A DNA stretch of 64,000 nt, from NCBI GenBank assembly GCA_945860915.1, contig CAMARR010000008.1, forward strand, positions 62,001-126,000. The letters run 5' to 3'. Of this stretch, positions 34,700 through 43,513 are shown piece after piece. The stretch comes from Candidatus Kuenenia stuttgartensis (GTDB taxonomy: Bacteria; Planctomycetota; GCA-002687715; CAIWVZ01). The notes under the pieces were generated by a model. The model saw nothing but the letters and a program-made list of their open reading frames with translations. It was not told the origin of the DNA and made no database searches. Made by a program: the position numbers and the translations under genes. Position 1 is the first letter of the stretch, and each line of letters opens with the position of its first letter.

Positions 34700-36682
34700 A
34701 TGCGACGGTTTGCTCCTCTTCTGGTCGTTCTAAGCGTTGCAGCCGTCCTTCTAGGGATCGCAGTAGTGGGGGAAGGATACCCGTCCTCTTTCTATGCTGA
34801 CGAGCGCGTCAACATCCAGCGAAGCCTGTATTTTGGCGCCGTTGAAAGTTTGAATCCTGGCTACTTCAACAAGCCGGCGCTCTCCTACTACTGTGGCTTT
34901 GCCGCCTATGGCGTGGTGTACGTCGTAGGGCGCATCAGTGGCGTTTTTCAGGGAGCGGAGGACTTCGGAGTCTGGACCATCGATCACGAACACGTGCTAC
35001 TCCTCGTTGGGCGCATCGTGGTTGCAATCTCAGGCTTGTTCATGCTCTGGTCGACTTGGTGGCTTGCCAAGAAGTTCGTCTCGCCTTATGCGGCGGCATG
35101 CGCGGCGCTGATAGTTGCTCTTTCACCCGCATGGATCGGCTCATCAGCCGTCATCAAGGAGGACGCGCTTAGCGCCGCGTTCTTTGCGTTGGCGTTGGCA
35201 TCCATCGTCGAGACATCCCGTACACGATCATGGCGCGACGCAGCACGGGCGGGCTTGTGGGGCGGCCTTTCGATGGCCGCAAAGTACTATGCGGTGGCGC
35301 TGATCGCTCCGGCGATTGCCATGCTCGCCGTGGTCGGACTGTCTTCGCGTGCTCCGGGCGAATCACGCTCGTTTGATCGAGGAGCAAGACTTCTCGGCGT
35401 TGGCGCGATTTTCTTCCTCGGCGGGTTCTTCATGGGAAGTCCCTTCAACTTCATAGACCCGGCATTTGCCCGTGATCAGGTGCTTCCTGGCTTGCGGTCG
35501 GTGATGAAACTGATTGGGATCGGCGGTTGGCTTGCGCCAAAGGCAGCGTTCTTTCCACAGAATCCAACCTTGTTCGTCGATCCACATCGCGAGTCTATTT
35601 TTTCGCTCATGTTGCATTCTGTATCGGTGCTCGCCTCCGCGGCGACATTAGGGCTCGGCGCGTGTCTTCTGGGGGTCGCTGGGTGCGTCGTTGCGTCGTT
35701 CCGTCGAAACGCCTCTGCAATCGGGTTGGCAGTAGGCACCATTGGAATTCTCGCGGTTGTTACGGCTGCGAATCGCCAACATGCGTCGCCTCGGCATTTG
35801 CTTGTGCTCCTTCCTAGCATTGCAGTCATGGGGGTCATCGCACTTGAGGCTGGATTCGCTTGGATCGTTGCCCGGCATCCGTGGTTTGCACTGCGTGAGG
35901 CGTTGTATATGCCCGCCTCGATCCTCTTGGTGATGCTCGTGCCATCGATGGGAGGAAGTCTGATTTCGGCCACCCTCGGAATCGTAAATGACGGCCTTAC
36001 GCGCGACCCTCGACTCGAAGCCATCAAGTGGATCGAGAAGGAGATTCCTCGCGGGTCGACGGTGCTGAGCTACAACGAGGGGATTCCGCTGCGATTCTCG
36101 GAGGCGAGATGTGATTGGGCCCTCGATGCGATCCCTCGCGCAAATCGAGTCAACATGGCGACTCACCAGAGGGGATACGACGCTCTGTGGAAAATCCGCA
36201 AGTTGGCGGCCCAGCGCCGCTCCGGCCATGACTTGGATCTCATCCTTTTTGAAGCTCCCTGGCAGGGGAGCGAAGAGAGTGCCATCGAGTCCTCAAAGAT
36301 CGGATACAACCCACTTTGGATGGAGAGGATGCCGACGCGCCCGGATACCCTCTCGCCGGTCGAACGTTTGACAAATACGCCTCGTGGTGCAAGGACTGCG
36401 GCGGTCATGGCAGATTGGCCGATTGCCCGCTGGCTAAGGCAGGACACCGCCGTTCAGTTTCTTGTGATTCTTGACATCGGAGACAGCAACTTTGACCAAC
36501 CCGACCGTCGAGCGGCGTATCCCACGTTCGCTGCGTTTTTCGACGATCTTCATCGCCATTACGATTGTTGGCAATGGACGGACCCCAAGGCTCGCATGAG
36601 TCGCACGGTGCGCGTCTATGATCTTCGCTCGCGTGCTTTCGGCAGGGAACCGCTCCGTCGGGAAATGTTCGCTTCAGGTTAG
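34700..36682 (+). CDS. GT39-like membrane glycosyltransferase
   Basis: From the ATG at 34700 the protein has 660 residues: an N-terminal helix, then the ADERVNIQRSLYFGAV segment with the acidic DE that is catalytic in GT39/ArnT-type enzymes, about 10-12 membrane helices, and a soluble C-terminal domain (about 430-660). Such proteins move sugars from polyprenyl phosphate onto lipids or proteins in the periplasm. The family 2 glycosyltransferase at 26964 could supply the lipid-linked sugar. A longer frame to 34523 would start inside the ligase gene. Family assignment rests on topology and the DE motif. Confidence 0.7.
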   Translation: MRRFAPLLVVLSVAAVLLGIAVVGEGYPSSFYADERVNIQRSLYFGAVESLNPGYFNKPALSYYCGFAAYGVVYVVGRISGVFQGAEDFGVWTIDHEHVLLLVGRIVVAISGLFMLWSTWWLAKKFVSPYAAACAALIVALSPAWIGSSAVIKEDALSAAFFALALASIVETSRTRSWRDAARAGLWGGLSMAAKYYAVALIAPAIAMLAVVGLSSRAPGESRSFDRGARLLGVGAIFFLGGFFMGSPFNFIDPAFARDQVLPGLRSVMKLIGIGGWLAPKAAFFPQNPTLFVDPHRESIFSLMLHSVSVLASAATLGLGACLLGVAGCVVASFRRNASAIGLAVGTIGILAVVTAANRQHASPRHLLVLLPSIAVMGVIALEAGFAWIVARHPWFALREALYMPASILLVMLVPSMGGSLISATLGIVNDGLTRDPRLEAIKWIEKEIPRGSTVLSYNEGIPLRFSEARCDWALDAIPRANRVNMATHQRGYDALWKIRKLAAQRRSGHDLDLILFEAPWQGSEESAIESSKIGYNPLWMERMPTRPDTLSPVERLTNTPRGARTAAVMADWPIARWLRQDTAVQFLVILDIGDSNFDQPDRRAAYPTFAAFFDDLHRHYDCWQWTDPKARMSRTVRVYDLRSRAFGREPLRREMFASG

Positions 36683-36700
36683 GCTCGTCGCGACGTCTCT

Positions 36701-36730
36701 AAGTCCTTATTGCAAATAGAAATAGGACTT
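36701..36730 (+). terminator. Possible terminator after the GT39-like gene
   Basis: AAGTCCT (36701-36707) and AGGACTT (36724-36730) form a 7-bp stem around an AT-rich 16-base loop, with four T on the plus strand at its end. It lies 18 bases after the GT39-like stop. The stem is weak, so this is a tentative call. Confidence 0.35.
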
Positions 36731-36811
36731 TTGGAGTTGATCGTAGATGCCGATCAATACAAATGTCAGAAAGGCGGCGCGGAGCCAACGAACTCCTAAC
36801 CGAATCCTGTT

Positions 36812-36839
36812 TTGACTCCGGTAGTACGGATCGTATACT
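36812..36839 (+). promoter_or_regulatory. Predicted sigma70-type promoter
   Basis: TTGACT (36812-36817) and TATACT (36834-36839) are separated by 16 bases; each hexamer differs from consensus by one base. It would start transcription near 36846 and give a leader of about 150 bases before the sugar transferase gene, with the hairpin at 36957-36970 in that leader. Confidence 0.6.
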
Positions 36840-36956
36840 CAATTCCCGCGACCTCCGTGTGCGAAGGCACCATCAGGAGTTTAGCGGTGTTACCTTGCCG
36901 CCCGGTTTCGTTGTCTCAAATTCCGAAAGAACAGTAGGAGCACATTGCAGCCTTCT

Positions 36957-36970
36957 CCGGCTTACGCCGG
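36957..36970 (+). repeat. CCGGC-GCCGG hairpin in sugar-transferase leader
   Basis: A 5-bp GC-only stem with a TTAC loop, ending 25 bases before the ATG at 36996. It may affect translation or be incidental. Confidence 0.4.
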
Positions 36971-36995
36971 TGGCGCGTCGTGTCGTAACGCATCC

Positions 36996-37610
36996 ATGAC
37001 CCTAGCCTCACTCATTCTTCGAAAGCCGTTCGGTCTCGTCAAAGAGCTGGTTGACAGGCTGTTGGCGGTCATTGGGCTCGTAGTGCTGCTCCCGCTGCTG
37101 TTCTTGGTCGGTGTCGCCATCAAGATGTCAAGCAGGGGTTCGGTCTTCTTCCGTCAGTCACGGGTCGGAAAGGACGGGGTCCTATTTAACATCATCAAGT
37201 TCCGAACCATGGTGCAAGACGCCGAGTCAAGCACAGGTCCTATTTGGGCGATGGCGAACGATCCACGTGTCACACGACTAGGGCGATTCCTTCGAAATTC
37301 TCATATCGACGAGATTCCGCAGTTGATCAACGTCCTTCGCGGCGAAATGAGCATTGTCGGGCCTCGCCCCGAACGTCCGGTGTTCGTCGAAAAGTTCCGT
37401 CTCGAAATACCGAATTACGAACAACGTCTTCGAGTGAAGCCGGGCATTACTGGTCTCGCTCAGGTGTGCCACAAGTACGATGAGACCGTGAAGGATGTAA
37501 GGCGCAAGTTGGCCTATGACCTCCTCTATATCCAAAAAATGTGCCTTATGGTCGACATGGCCATCGTATTCCTCACATTCCGCTGCTTGACCGGGCGGGG
37601 CGCACGCTAG
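36996..37610 (+). CDS. Short undecaprenyl-phosphate sugar transferase (WcaJ/EpsB C-terminal type)
   Basis: A 204-residue polyprenyl-phosphate sugar phosphotransferase that would start repeat-unit synthesis by placing a sugar-1-phosphate on undecaprenyl phosphate. It has one N-terminal membrane helix (LLAVIGLVVLLPLLFLVGVAI), then the core motifs GSVFFRQSRVG, FRTM, SHIDEIPQLINVLRGEMS(I)VGPRP and the PGITGL segment. It lacks the large N-terminal region of WcaJ, as in PglC-like minimal enzymes. The start at 36996 is chosen over 36945, whose extension does not resemble the family. It has its own upstream promoter. Confidence 0.9.
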   Translation: MTLASLILRKPFGLVKELVDRLLAVIGLVVLLPLLFLVGVAIKMSSRGSVFFRQSRVGKDGVLFNIIKFRTMVQDAESSTGPIWAMANDPRVTRLGRFLRNSHIDEIPQLINVLRGEMSIVGPRPERPVFVEKFRLEIPNYEQRLRVKPGITGLAQVCHKYDETVKDVRRKLAYDLLYIQKMCLMVDMAIVFLTFRCLTGRGAR

Positions 37611-37625
37611 GTCACCGCTGTCTTT

Positions 37626-37641
37626 GCCGGCGGGGGCCGGC
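37626..37641 (+). repeat. GCCGGC hairpin between sugar transferase and deacetylase
   Basis: Two copies of GCCGGC (37626-37631 and 37636-37641) around GGGG form a strong stem 15 bases after the sugar transferase stop. A second inverted repeat, AGGGTG/CACCCT (37651-37656, 37671-37676), follows. They could attenuate transcription into the deacetylase gene. Confidence 0.4.
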
Positions 37642-37710
37642 GCATGTCAGAGGGTGGTTCTCATGATTTGCACCCTGTGGGCTCGATAGAAGCGTGTAGG
37701 ATTCTGCATC

Positions 37711-38565
37711 GTGGTAAGCCCCCAAAACGCCTTCTCTATTGACGTTGAAGACTACTTTGATGTCTCCGTATTCGATGGGCGCCTCTCTGGTGAATTGAGG
37801 GCAGGTCTTCCGTCGCGCGTCGAAGGAAGTGTGCGCGCAATCATCGCGCTTCTCGAAGAGGCCAACGTGTCCGCGACGTTCTTTTGCCTCGGATCAGTGG
37901 CCAAGTCCAAGCCTAGTCTGATTCGCGAGATCCACGCCCACGGCCATGAAATCGCCAGCCACGGGGTTACGCACACCAAACTTGACCACCTCGGCGAAGA
38001 CGCCACGCGGCGCGAGCTGCGAGATAGCAAAGCGTTGCTCGAGGACATCACCGGCGCAGTCGTTTGCGGATTTCGTGCGCCGTCATTCTCGATAACCCAT
38101 AGGAACCTGTGGGCCCTCGATGCGATTCTTGATGCGGGATATCTCTACGATTCCAGCATCTTTCCGATTGGGCGACCGGACTATGGCATTGCAGGGTTCC
38201 CGCTTTCGCCGCATCGTGCGACCGCGCCGTCGGGTCGCAGCATTGTCGAGTTTCCTTTGACGGTGGCAACGGTGGCAGGAGTTCGACTCCCTGTCGCAGG
38301 AGGCGGCTACTTTCGTCTGCTTCCATATGGCGTGACGCGCTGGGGGTTTCACAACGCGAATAGCGCGGGCCGACCCGGCATGTTCTACATGCATCCATGG
38401 GAAGTCGATCCTGGGCAGCCCGATCTGCGCGCCCATGCGGGGCGACTTGGCGCATTTCGGCACTACACGGGATTGACCCGCACCGCCGGTCGCCTGCGTT
38501 CGCTTGTTCGCGAGTTCTCTTTCACGCGAACCGACCGCATCCTCGAATCGATGGGCTTGATCTAA
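37711..38565 (+). CDS. Polysaccharide deacetylase of the XrtA/DUF3473 type
   Basis: The 284-residue NodB-fold enzyme removes acetyl groups from N-acetylated sugars. It begins FSIDVEDYFDVSVFDG, the characteristic opening of the deacetylases encoded in PEP-CTERM exopolysaccharide loci, with the metal Asp pair in SIDVEDY. The HEIASHGVTH motif supplies metal histidines, and GFRAPSFS follows. The C-terminal part, ending FYMHPWEVDPGQPD, fits DUF3473. The start is a GTG at 37711. It ends the plus-strand exopolysaccharide row, convergent with the TPR gene 23 bases away. Confidence 0.88.
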   Translation: MVSPQNAFSIDVEDYFDVSVFDGRLSGELRAGLPSRVEGSVRAIIALLEEANVSATFFCLGSVAKSKPSLIREIHAHGHEIASHGVTHTKLDHLGEDATRRELRDSKALLEDITGAVVCGFRAPSFSITHRNLWALDAILDAGYLYDSSIFPIGRPDYGIAGFPLSPHRATAPSGRSIVEFPLTVATVAGVRLPVAGGGYFRLLPYGVTRWGFHNANSAGRPGMFYMHPWEVDPGQPDLRAHAGRLGAFRHYTGLTRTAGRLRSLVREFSFTRTDRILESMGLI

Positions 38566-38588
38566 GAGCTAGACCATTCACCGGCGTA

Positions 38589-41500
38589 CTAATTTTGAGG
38601 GGAGAGAAGTTTCACCATCTTCTCCAGACTCAATCGTTCATTCGACAGTGGACTTAGCCGAGTCCACGACTCGGATAGCTCTCGGATCACCGACACATTC
38701 GAACGGTTAACACGCACGATCTTGATAGTCAGAATTGAAGCCTCGGACTTCGCTGCGAATGTGAGGAGTGCCTCGACAAGTCGAGGAGCTAGCGCATGGA
38801 ATTCCATGCCTTTCGACTCAGCAATAGCCTTAATGCGATTTGTTGACTCTTTCCTTAGTATCTTACTTCGCGCATCGAGCCAGAGAGCGGAAATCTCATG
38901 AGTGTTAGATGTCCATTTGAGGTCGGGCGACCATCGAGGCGAGAGGAAAGAGGCCGCAATGTTGGCATCACCCTCGGTGGCAGCGACTTCAAAAATGAGG
39001 TCGCGGTCGATTGCCGACGGAGACTTGATTCTCTTGAGAACCTCACGAGCAACAGGCTTGCGACCCTTCTGCCAAGCGCGCATCGCAAGATCGCCGATAA
39101 CTCGGTCCGTCGGCGGGGAAGGGAGAGTTGAGACAAACTTCGCCAAATTCGCGATTCCGCCGTTCTCGAGGGCAAGACATGCTCCCACGTACTGAACCGC
39201 GGGATGTGAGCCCGGTCGTTCAAGCAGAGGCATGATCGTCGATGTCGCTCGGGGCAGGTCGCCCCGATCGATGGCTGCCATCGATCGAAGCGCGGCAAGC
39301 TCGACTTGCGCATCCGGGACCAATTCTGCAATGCGACGCCAGTCTGCGTCGGGATCGCCGCCGGGTACACCGAGCGCCCATTCGATCCAAGCCCGGGTGA
39401 GTGCTTGTGCTGCAAGTCCAGCGTCATGCGCGGATGCGGCTGCACGGCCAGCGACTGTTTCGAGTGCCGTTCGCAGCGACGGCGGTAAGTAAGCAACCCG
39501 TGCAGCTGCAGCCGTCGCGGCAGTTGGATCGCGCTTTTGAATCGCCGTCACAACATCCGCTACTCCATTGGATGGCGCGGCTTGTCCGGAAAGTGCAACA
39601 AGGAGGCTGTGGATCTCGCGCGAATCACTGACGGCCCCTGGACGGTTTTGCATCACATCGCGAGCTCCAACGACATTGCTTTGACGGAAGCGCGCTGCCG
39701 CGAGGCAAGCCGCAGCACGAGACGTCCAGACTCCGCGCTCCGGGTGGGCTGAGAGGAGCCTGTCTGCAGCGTCTGGCGCCGACGCGCGAAGAAAGGCTTC
39801 AGCTATGGCGATACGGCAATCCAATTGCCTCTGGTCGAGCGCAAGAAGGGCGTCAAGCAGGCGCATCGCGCGCACGGTATCCCCGCGTGCGGCCATAGCC
39901 AAGCATGCTTCGCGTAATCGGTCCTGCGCTCGAAGATCCCCAGGGATCGGCTTAACGCCAAGGAGTTTATCGGCTGCGTCGCGGTCGCCGGTGGACGCAC
40001 GCATGGCGAGTTCGTCTGGTTCAACTAGGGCCGCGGCGTGGGGGATCCGACGGAGATCCGCAAGAACGCGCTCGGCGTCGCGGATGGAACCGACCGCGAG
40101 GAATGCTGTCATGGAGTGTTCTAAGCTCGGTACGTCGAGACGGCCAGTTCCGAGGATCGGGCGCGAAATCGCCGCGACAATCTCGTAGGCGCGATCTCGG
40201 GTCAGGACCTCAATGAGCCACCAAAGGTAGGTGGATGACTGACCTGTCGTAGCCAACTCATCGAGGATTGCATAAGCCAGTTCGATGTCCCCGCCCCACC
40301 AGGCATCCAATACTGCGCCTCGCTCTACGCCGTTGCGAGCGTCACCTTGCATGGAGCGAACAAGCACCCGGCCCATGCGCGCTGCGAGCACAAGACGAGT
40401 TGTCGATCGAAGCTCTTTCAGGCACGCAAGTCGAACTGATATTGGAATTGCCTGGTCGGCCGCGAGCTCTTCAACCCTCGTGTCGGCAGTAGTTGATCCG
40501 AGTCGCAGCGATGCGAGGGCGAGCAATGCCTCGGACTCTCGGTCGTTTGAATCAAGATCGAGGGCGGTCTGAAATAGGTCGCGCGCACCCGCAGCGTTGT
40601 CGAGTTGAAGTCGGGCTCTGCCTAGAAGGCGCAGAACACGCGCGTCTTTCGGGTACTCGGCAAGCAAGGTGGTCGCGATGCTCTGAGCTTCGAGGGCCTG
40701 CCCTGCCTCGATATCGAGTTCCGCTAGGAGGAGTCGAGACCAAGCTTCTTTGGGCGCCAATTCATAGCACCGTCGGGCAGCGACCATCGCGCGATCGGCA
40801 TAGCGTGCAAGCTGTAGGGCGCGCGCTTCATCGTGCCATGTTGCCGCGTCGTCTGGAGCGAGTCGCCGGGCGACTTCTGCGGCTTCGATGGCAAGCGCGA
40901 CGGGTAGTCGTCCTATTGTCGCGAGATGCAGGCGAATGCGCGCGAGAAGTCGCCAACCCTCGGGGATGTTGGCTTGAGACTGCGTAACCTCTTCCACACG
41001 TTGAAGGGCCATGCCCGTTCGATCCCCGTAATCACTCCCTGGGCGAGTCGATTCGCTGAACTCAAAACTCGCGACGGCGATCCGAAGGAGGGGGTTCGAT
41101 GGGTCGAGCCGGAGTCGATCGTAGGCTTCCTGAAGTGTCTTAATATCCGCGCCCACATCCTTATGGAGAGATCGGTAGACATCGCGAATCTTGGCGAACG
41201 CCGGAGACCGCGTGTCACCGATGGAGGCAAGTCGGCCTGAGATGTACGAGCGCGCTTCCTCAAGCTCTCCGCGCTTGGTCAGGACGTCGATGATTGCGAT
41301 CACTGCTTCGTCATCGAGAGGACGAAACTGTACGACGGAGCGGAGCGTCGATTCGGCGGCGTCTGGTTCGCCCGAGTTGAGCAGGGCGAAACCGAGCGAG
41401 CGTCGGTACTCGAGACTCGTCGAAAGAGTTGAGGCCTTGCGGTAGTAAGGAACTGCATTCGAGACGTCACCCTGCGCCTCGAGAATGCGTCCTTTAACCC

Positions 41501-42518
41501 AATTGGCATGCGGGGAACGCGGGTCCTCGTCGAGGGCCTTGTCGATCGATGAATTAGCACCTGCCATTTGCTTTGAAACCAGATAGGCCTCGGCGAGAAG
41601 CGCGAGTTTGGAGCCGTCCTCGTTCGTGCGCGGCGTCAGAAGGGCGATCGCATCGTCAGCCTTGCCAGTCGCGATTGCCAACGATGCGAGGGATTCGAGC
41701 GCCGCGTCGTGGGCTCGCAAGGCTGCCTCGGCACGTAGGGCGTCCATTCCATCCATCTTCATGTCGATCAAGGGCATGAGGTGGGACTTCGCAACGTCGT
41801 AGTTCCGGTCACTGGCCGCCTTAAGTCCGAGCTCTAGTCGGGCGCGGAAGGCATTTGGGTCGGCAAGGCACTCGTTAAAGAGCTTTCTGGCAGCCAGCGT
41901 TGAATTGCGAATGGGCTCTACGATGTCGCTGAGAGTGCTGGGTTGAGTCAGACCTGCGGTCTGAATGAGACGCGTCGTGAGTTGGCTAAGTCGCGCGTCG
42001 TAGCTCTCTTTCTGCACCCCGTGGAGGTCCCAGAGAGCTTGTGAGACCCATCCGGCCGTTGTTGTCGAGACATGCGCCTCGAGTGCCGTTCGCATCTTGA
42101 CTCGCAAAGCTTGCGCCTGTTCCTGCAGGCAGATGGCAAGGGCTTCCCGGAGCAGGAGATCGCTCGGAGCCGAATCGACGGCGGCCTGAGCCACTGCGAT
42201 TGCTTCTGTATGGCGTTGGCCTTCCATGAGAGTCTCAGTGAGACCCATCACGGCCATCAGTCTCCACGTAGGATTCGAAACGTGAGGACGAAGCAAAACA
42301 TCGGCTTCTTCGGTGCGTCGTGCGCGCGCGAGACAAACTCCGAGGACAATGGCTACATCGACCCGCTCGGGATTTCCTTGATGGGCGATCGTTAACAGGT
42401 CGGCAGCTGTCTTGGTGTCGCCCTTCGCGAATGCTGTCAGGCCGTCTCCAGCGAAATCGCCTCCGCATCCGGCAAAGAGGGAAACCGCGACGACTATCGC
42501 AATGACATGGCGACTCAT
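38589..42518 (-). CDS. Giant TPR lipoprotein, PrsT-like
   Basis: From the ATG at 42518 the protein has 1309 residues. The start gives a lipoprotein signal (MSRHVIAIVVAVSLFAGCGG, lipobox LFAGC). Almost the whole rest consists of tetratricopeptide-like helical pairs (for example LLRPHVSNPTWRLMAVMG, RLGSTTADTRVEELAAD). Exosortase A loci often encode a large TPR lipoprotein named PrsT; the size, signal and position next to the exopolysaccharide genes fit. It is likely a scaffold in the outer membrane or periplasm. It is divergent from the BadF-type kinase gene, 60 bases away. Assignment to PrsT is by context, not by motif. Confidence 0.75.
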   Translation of the reverse strand: MSRHVIAIVVAVSLFAGCGGDFAGDGLTAFAKGDTKTAADLLTIAHQGNPERVDVAIVLGVCLARARRTEEADVLLRPHVSNPTWRLMAVMGLTETLMEGQRHTEAIAVAQAAVDSAPSDLLLREALAICLQEQAQALRVKMRTALEAHVSTTTAGWVSQALWDLHGVQKESYDARLSQLTTRLIQTAGLTQPSTLSDIVEPIRNSTLAARKLFNECLADPNAFRARLELGLKAASDRNYDVAKSHLMPLIDMKMDGMDALRAEAALRAHDAALESLASLAIATGKADDAIALLTPRTNEDGSKLALLAEAYLVSKQMAGANSSIDKALDEDPRSPHANWVKGRILEAQGDVSNAVPYYRKASTLSTSLEYRRSLGFALLNSGEPDAAESTLRSVVQFRPLDDEAVIAIIDVLTKRGELEEARSYISGRLASIGDTRSPAFAKIRDVYRSLHKDVGADIKTLQEAYDRLRLDPSNPLLRIAVASFEFSESTRPGSDYGDRTGMALQRVEEVTQSQANIPEGWRLLARIRLHLATIGRLPVALAIEAAEVARRLAPDDAATWHDEARALQLARYADRAMVAARRCYELAPKEAWSRLLLAELDIEAGQALEAQSIATTLLAEYPKDARVLRLLGRARLQLDNAAGARDLFQTALDLDSNDRESEALLALASLRLGSTTADTRVEELAADQAIPISVRLACLKELRSTTRLVLAARMGRVLVRSMQGDARNGVERGAVLDAWWGGDIELAYAILDELATTGQSSTYLWWLIEVLTRDRAYEIVAAISRPILGTGRLDVPSLEHSMTAFLAVGSIRDAERVLADLRRIPHAAALVEPDELAMRASTGDRDAADKLLGVKPIPGDLRAQDRLREACLAMAARGDTVRAMRLLDALLALDQRQLDCRIAIAEAFLRASAPDAADRLLSAHPERGVWTSRAAACLAAARFRQSNVVGARDVMQNRPGAVSDSREIHSLLVALSGQAAPSNGVADVVTAIQKRDPTAATAAAARVAYLPPSLRTALETVAGRAAASAHDAGLAAQALTRAWIEWALGVPGGDPDADWRRIAELVPDAQVELAALRSMAAIDRGDLPRATSTIMPLLERPGSHPAVQYVGACLALENGGIANLAKFVSTLPSPPTDRVIGDLAMRAWQKGRKPVAREVLKRIKSPSAIDRDLIFEVAATEGDANIAASFLSPRWSPDLKWTSNTHEISALWLDARSKILRKESTNRIKAIAESKGMEFHALAPRLVEALLTFAAKSEASILTIKIVRVNRSNVSVIRELSESWTRLSPLSNERLSLEKMVKLLSPQN

Positions 42519-42578
42519 AGGATGGAAGATAACCCACGGGGGAGGCCCCCCCGAGTGCCAACGGGCTATCATCTTTTC

Positions 42579-43463
42579 ATGCAATCAGGAGCACGGGCAC
42601 TTGTCATGGATCTCGGGGGGACGGGGGCGCGTGCCCTGCTGATTGACGGACCGGAGAAGATTCATACGGTCGGCCCGGCAGCCAATCCGAACCGGGTCGG
42701 GTTGGACGCGTCAAAGGACTGCATTGTCGGGATGCTCAAACGCCTCCGACTCTCTGGTAAGCGTGTGGAACGGGCCATCATAGGTATGGCGGGCCGGAGC
42801 CATCCCGCGGCCGTGAGCATTGTCGCGAGTGCCATGAAGGAGGCTCACGTAGAGGTCGACATTCGCTGGCTCGTCAACGACGCGGAATTGGCCCACCTCG
42901 CGGCGTTCTCAGGGCAACGGGACCCTGGAGTCTTGGTGGTCGCCGGAACCGGGAGCATCTCGGTGGCGCGCATGGGCTCGGGCCAGTTCGTCCGTGCAGG
43001 CGGTCTTGGACCGAAGGTCGGCGATGAAGGGTCTGGGCATTGGATCGGCGAACGCCTGTTCGGATGGGCGCGGGATAACCCGGGGTTTCGTGAGGCGCTT
43101 AGGAAGCTCGGTGTAACCTCCCTTGACCTTCTCAATGCCGCGCAGACGCCGTCGATCCTTGCCGAGCATATTGACGGACTTGTGGAGGGCGAGCCCCTCG
43201 CCCGCGATCTGGCCGAGCAGGCGGGGCTTAAGTTGGGTCACCTCGCGCAAGAGGCTTGGCGAAAGGCGGCCATCCCTTCGCGTTCGGTCAAGGTCTCGGG
43301 CAGTGTGCTCGTGGAGTCGCGCACGGTCCGGGCCGCGTTCACCTGTGCTTTGGGGAGACTTTCCCCGCCACTTCGAGACGAAGGGGACGTGGGGGACGTT
43401 CTTGAAACTGGAATGGCCTGGCTGCTTGAGTCCCCTTTAAAGCCTGTCCCCCCCGGCTGGTAG
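42579..43463 (+). CDS. BadF/BadG-type ATPase, probable N-acetylhexosamine kinase
   Basis: The 294-residue protein is an ASKHA-fold kinase: VMDLGGTGARALLID (phosphate 1), the AGTGSISVAR phosphate 2 loop and GGLGPKVGDEGSG(H)WIG, which together are typical of the BadF/BadG family that includes N-acetylglucosamine kinases. It may phosphorylate amino sugars for recycling. The start at 42579 is preferred over 42507, which would overlap the divergent TPR gene. The helicase gene follows 50 bases downstream. Confidence 0.8.
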   Translation: MQSGARALVMDLGGTGARALLIDGPEKIHTVGPAANPNRVGLDASKDCIVGMLKRLRLSGKRVERAIIGMAGRSHPAAVSIVASAMKEAHVEVDIRWLVNDAELAHLAAFSGQRDPGVLVVAGTGSISVARMGSGQFVRAGGLGPKVGDEGSGHWIGERLFGWARDNPGFREALRKLGVTSLDLLNAAQTPSILAEHIDGLVEGEPLARDLAEQAGLKLGHLAQEAWRKAAIPSRSVKVSGSVLVESRTVRAAFTCALGRLSPPLRDEGDVGDVLETGMAWLLESPLKPVPPGW

Positions 43464-43513
43464 GTTCGTCCTGTCAGCTCGCTCGGGGTTATGAGTGGGA
43501 GACAGGAGAGTTT

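Larger units (their letters stand above)
36683..36995. other. 313-base intergenic region with promoter and hairpins
   Basis: No gene is called here. It contains an AT-rich inverted repeat (AAGTCCT at 36701-36707, AGGACTT at 36724-36730) after the GT39-like gene, a near-consensus promoter at 36812-36839, and a CCGGC/GCCGG hairpin at 36957-36970 about 25 bases before the sugar transferase start. A 78-codon open frame at 36763-36999 has no family resemblance and is considered spurious. Confidence 0.6.

Noticed and set aside
36763-36999. 78-codon frame in the leader of the sugar transferase gene
   Set aside because: No family resemblance; it spans a strong promoter-like sequence, so non-coding use is more likely.
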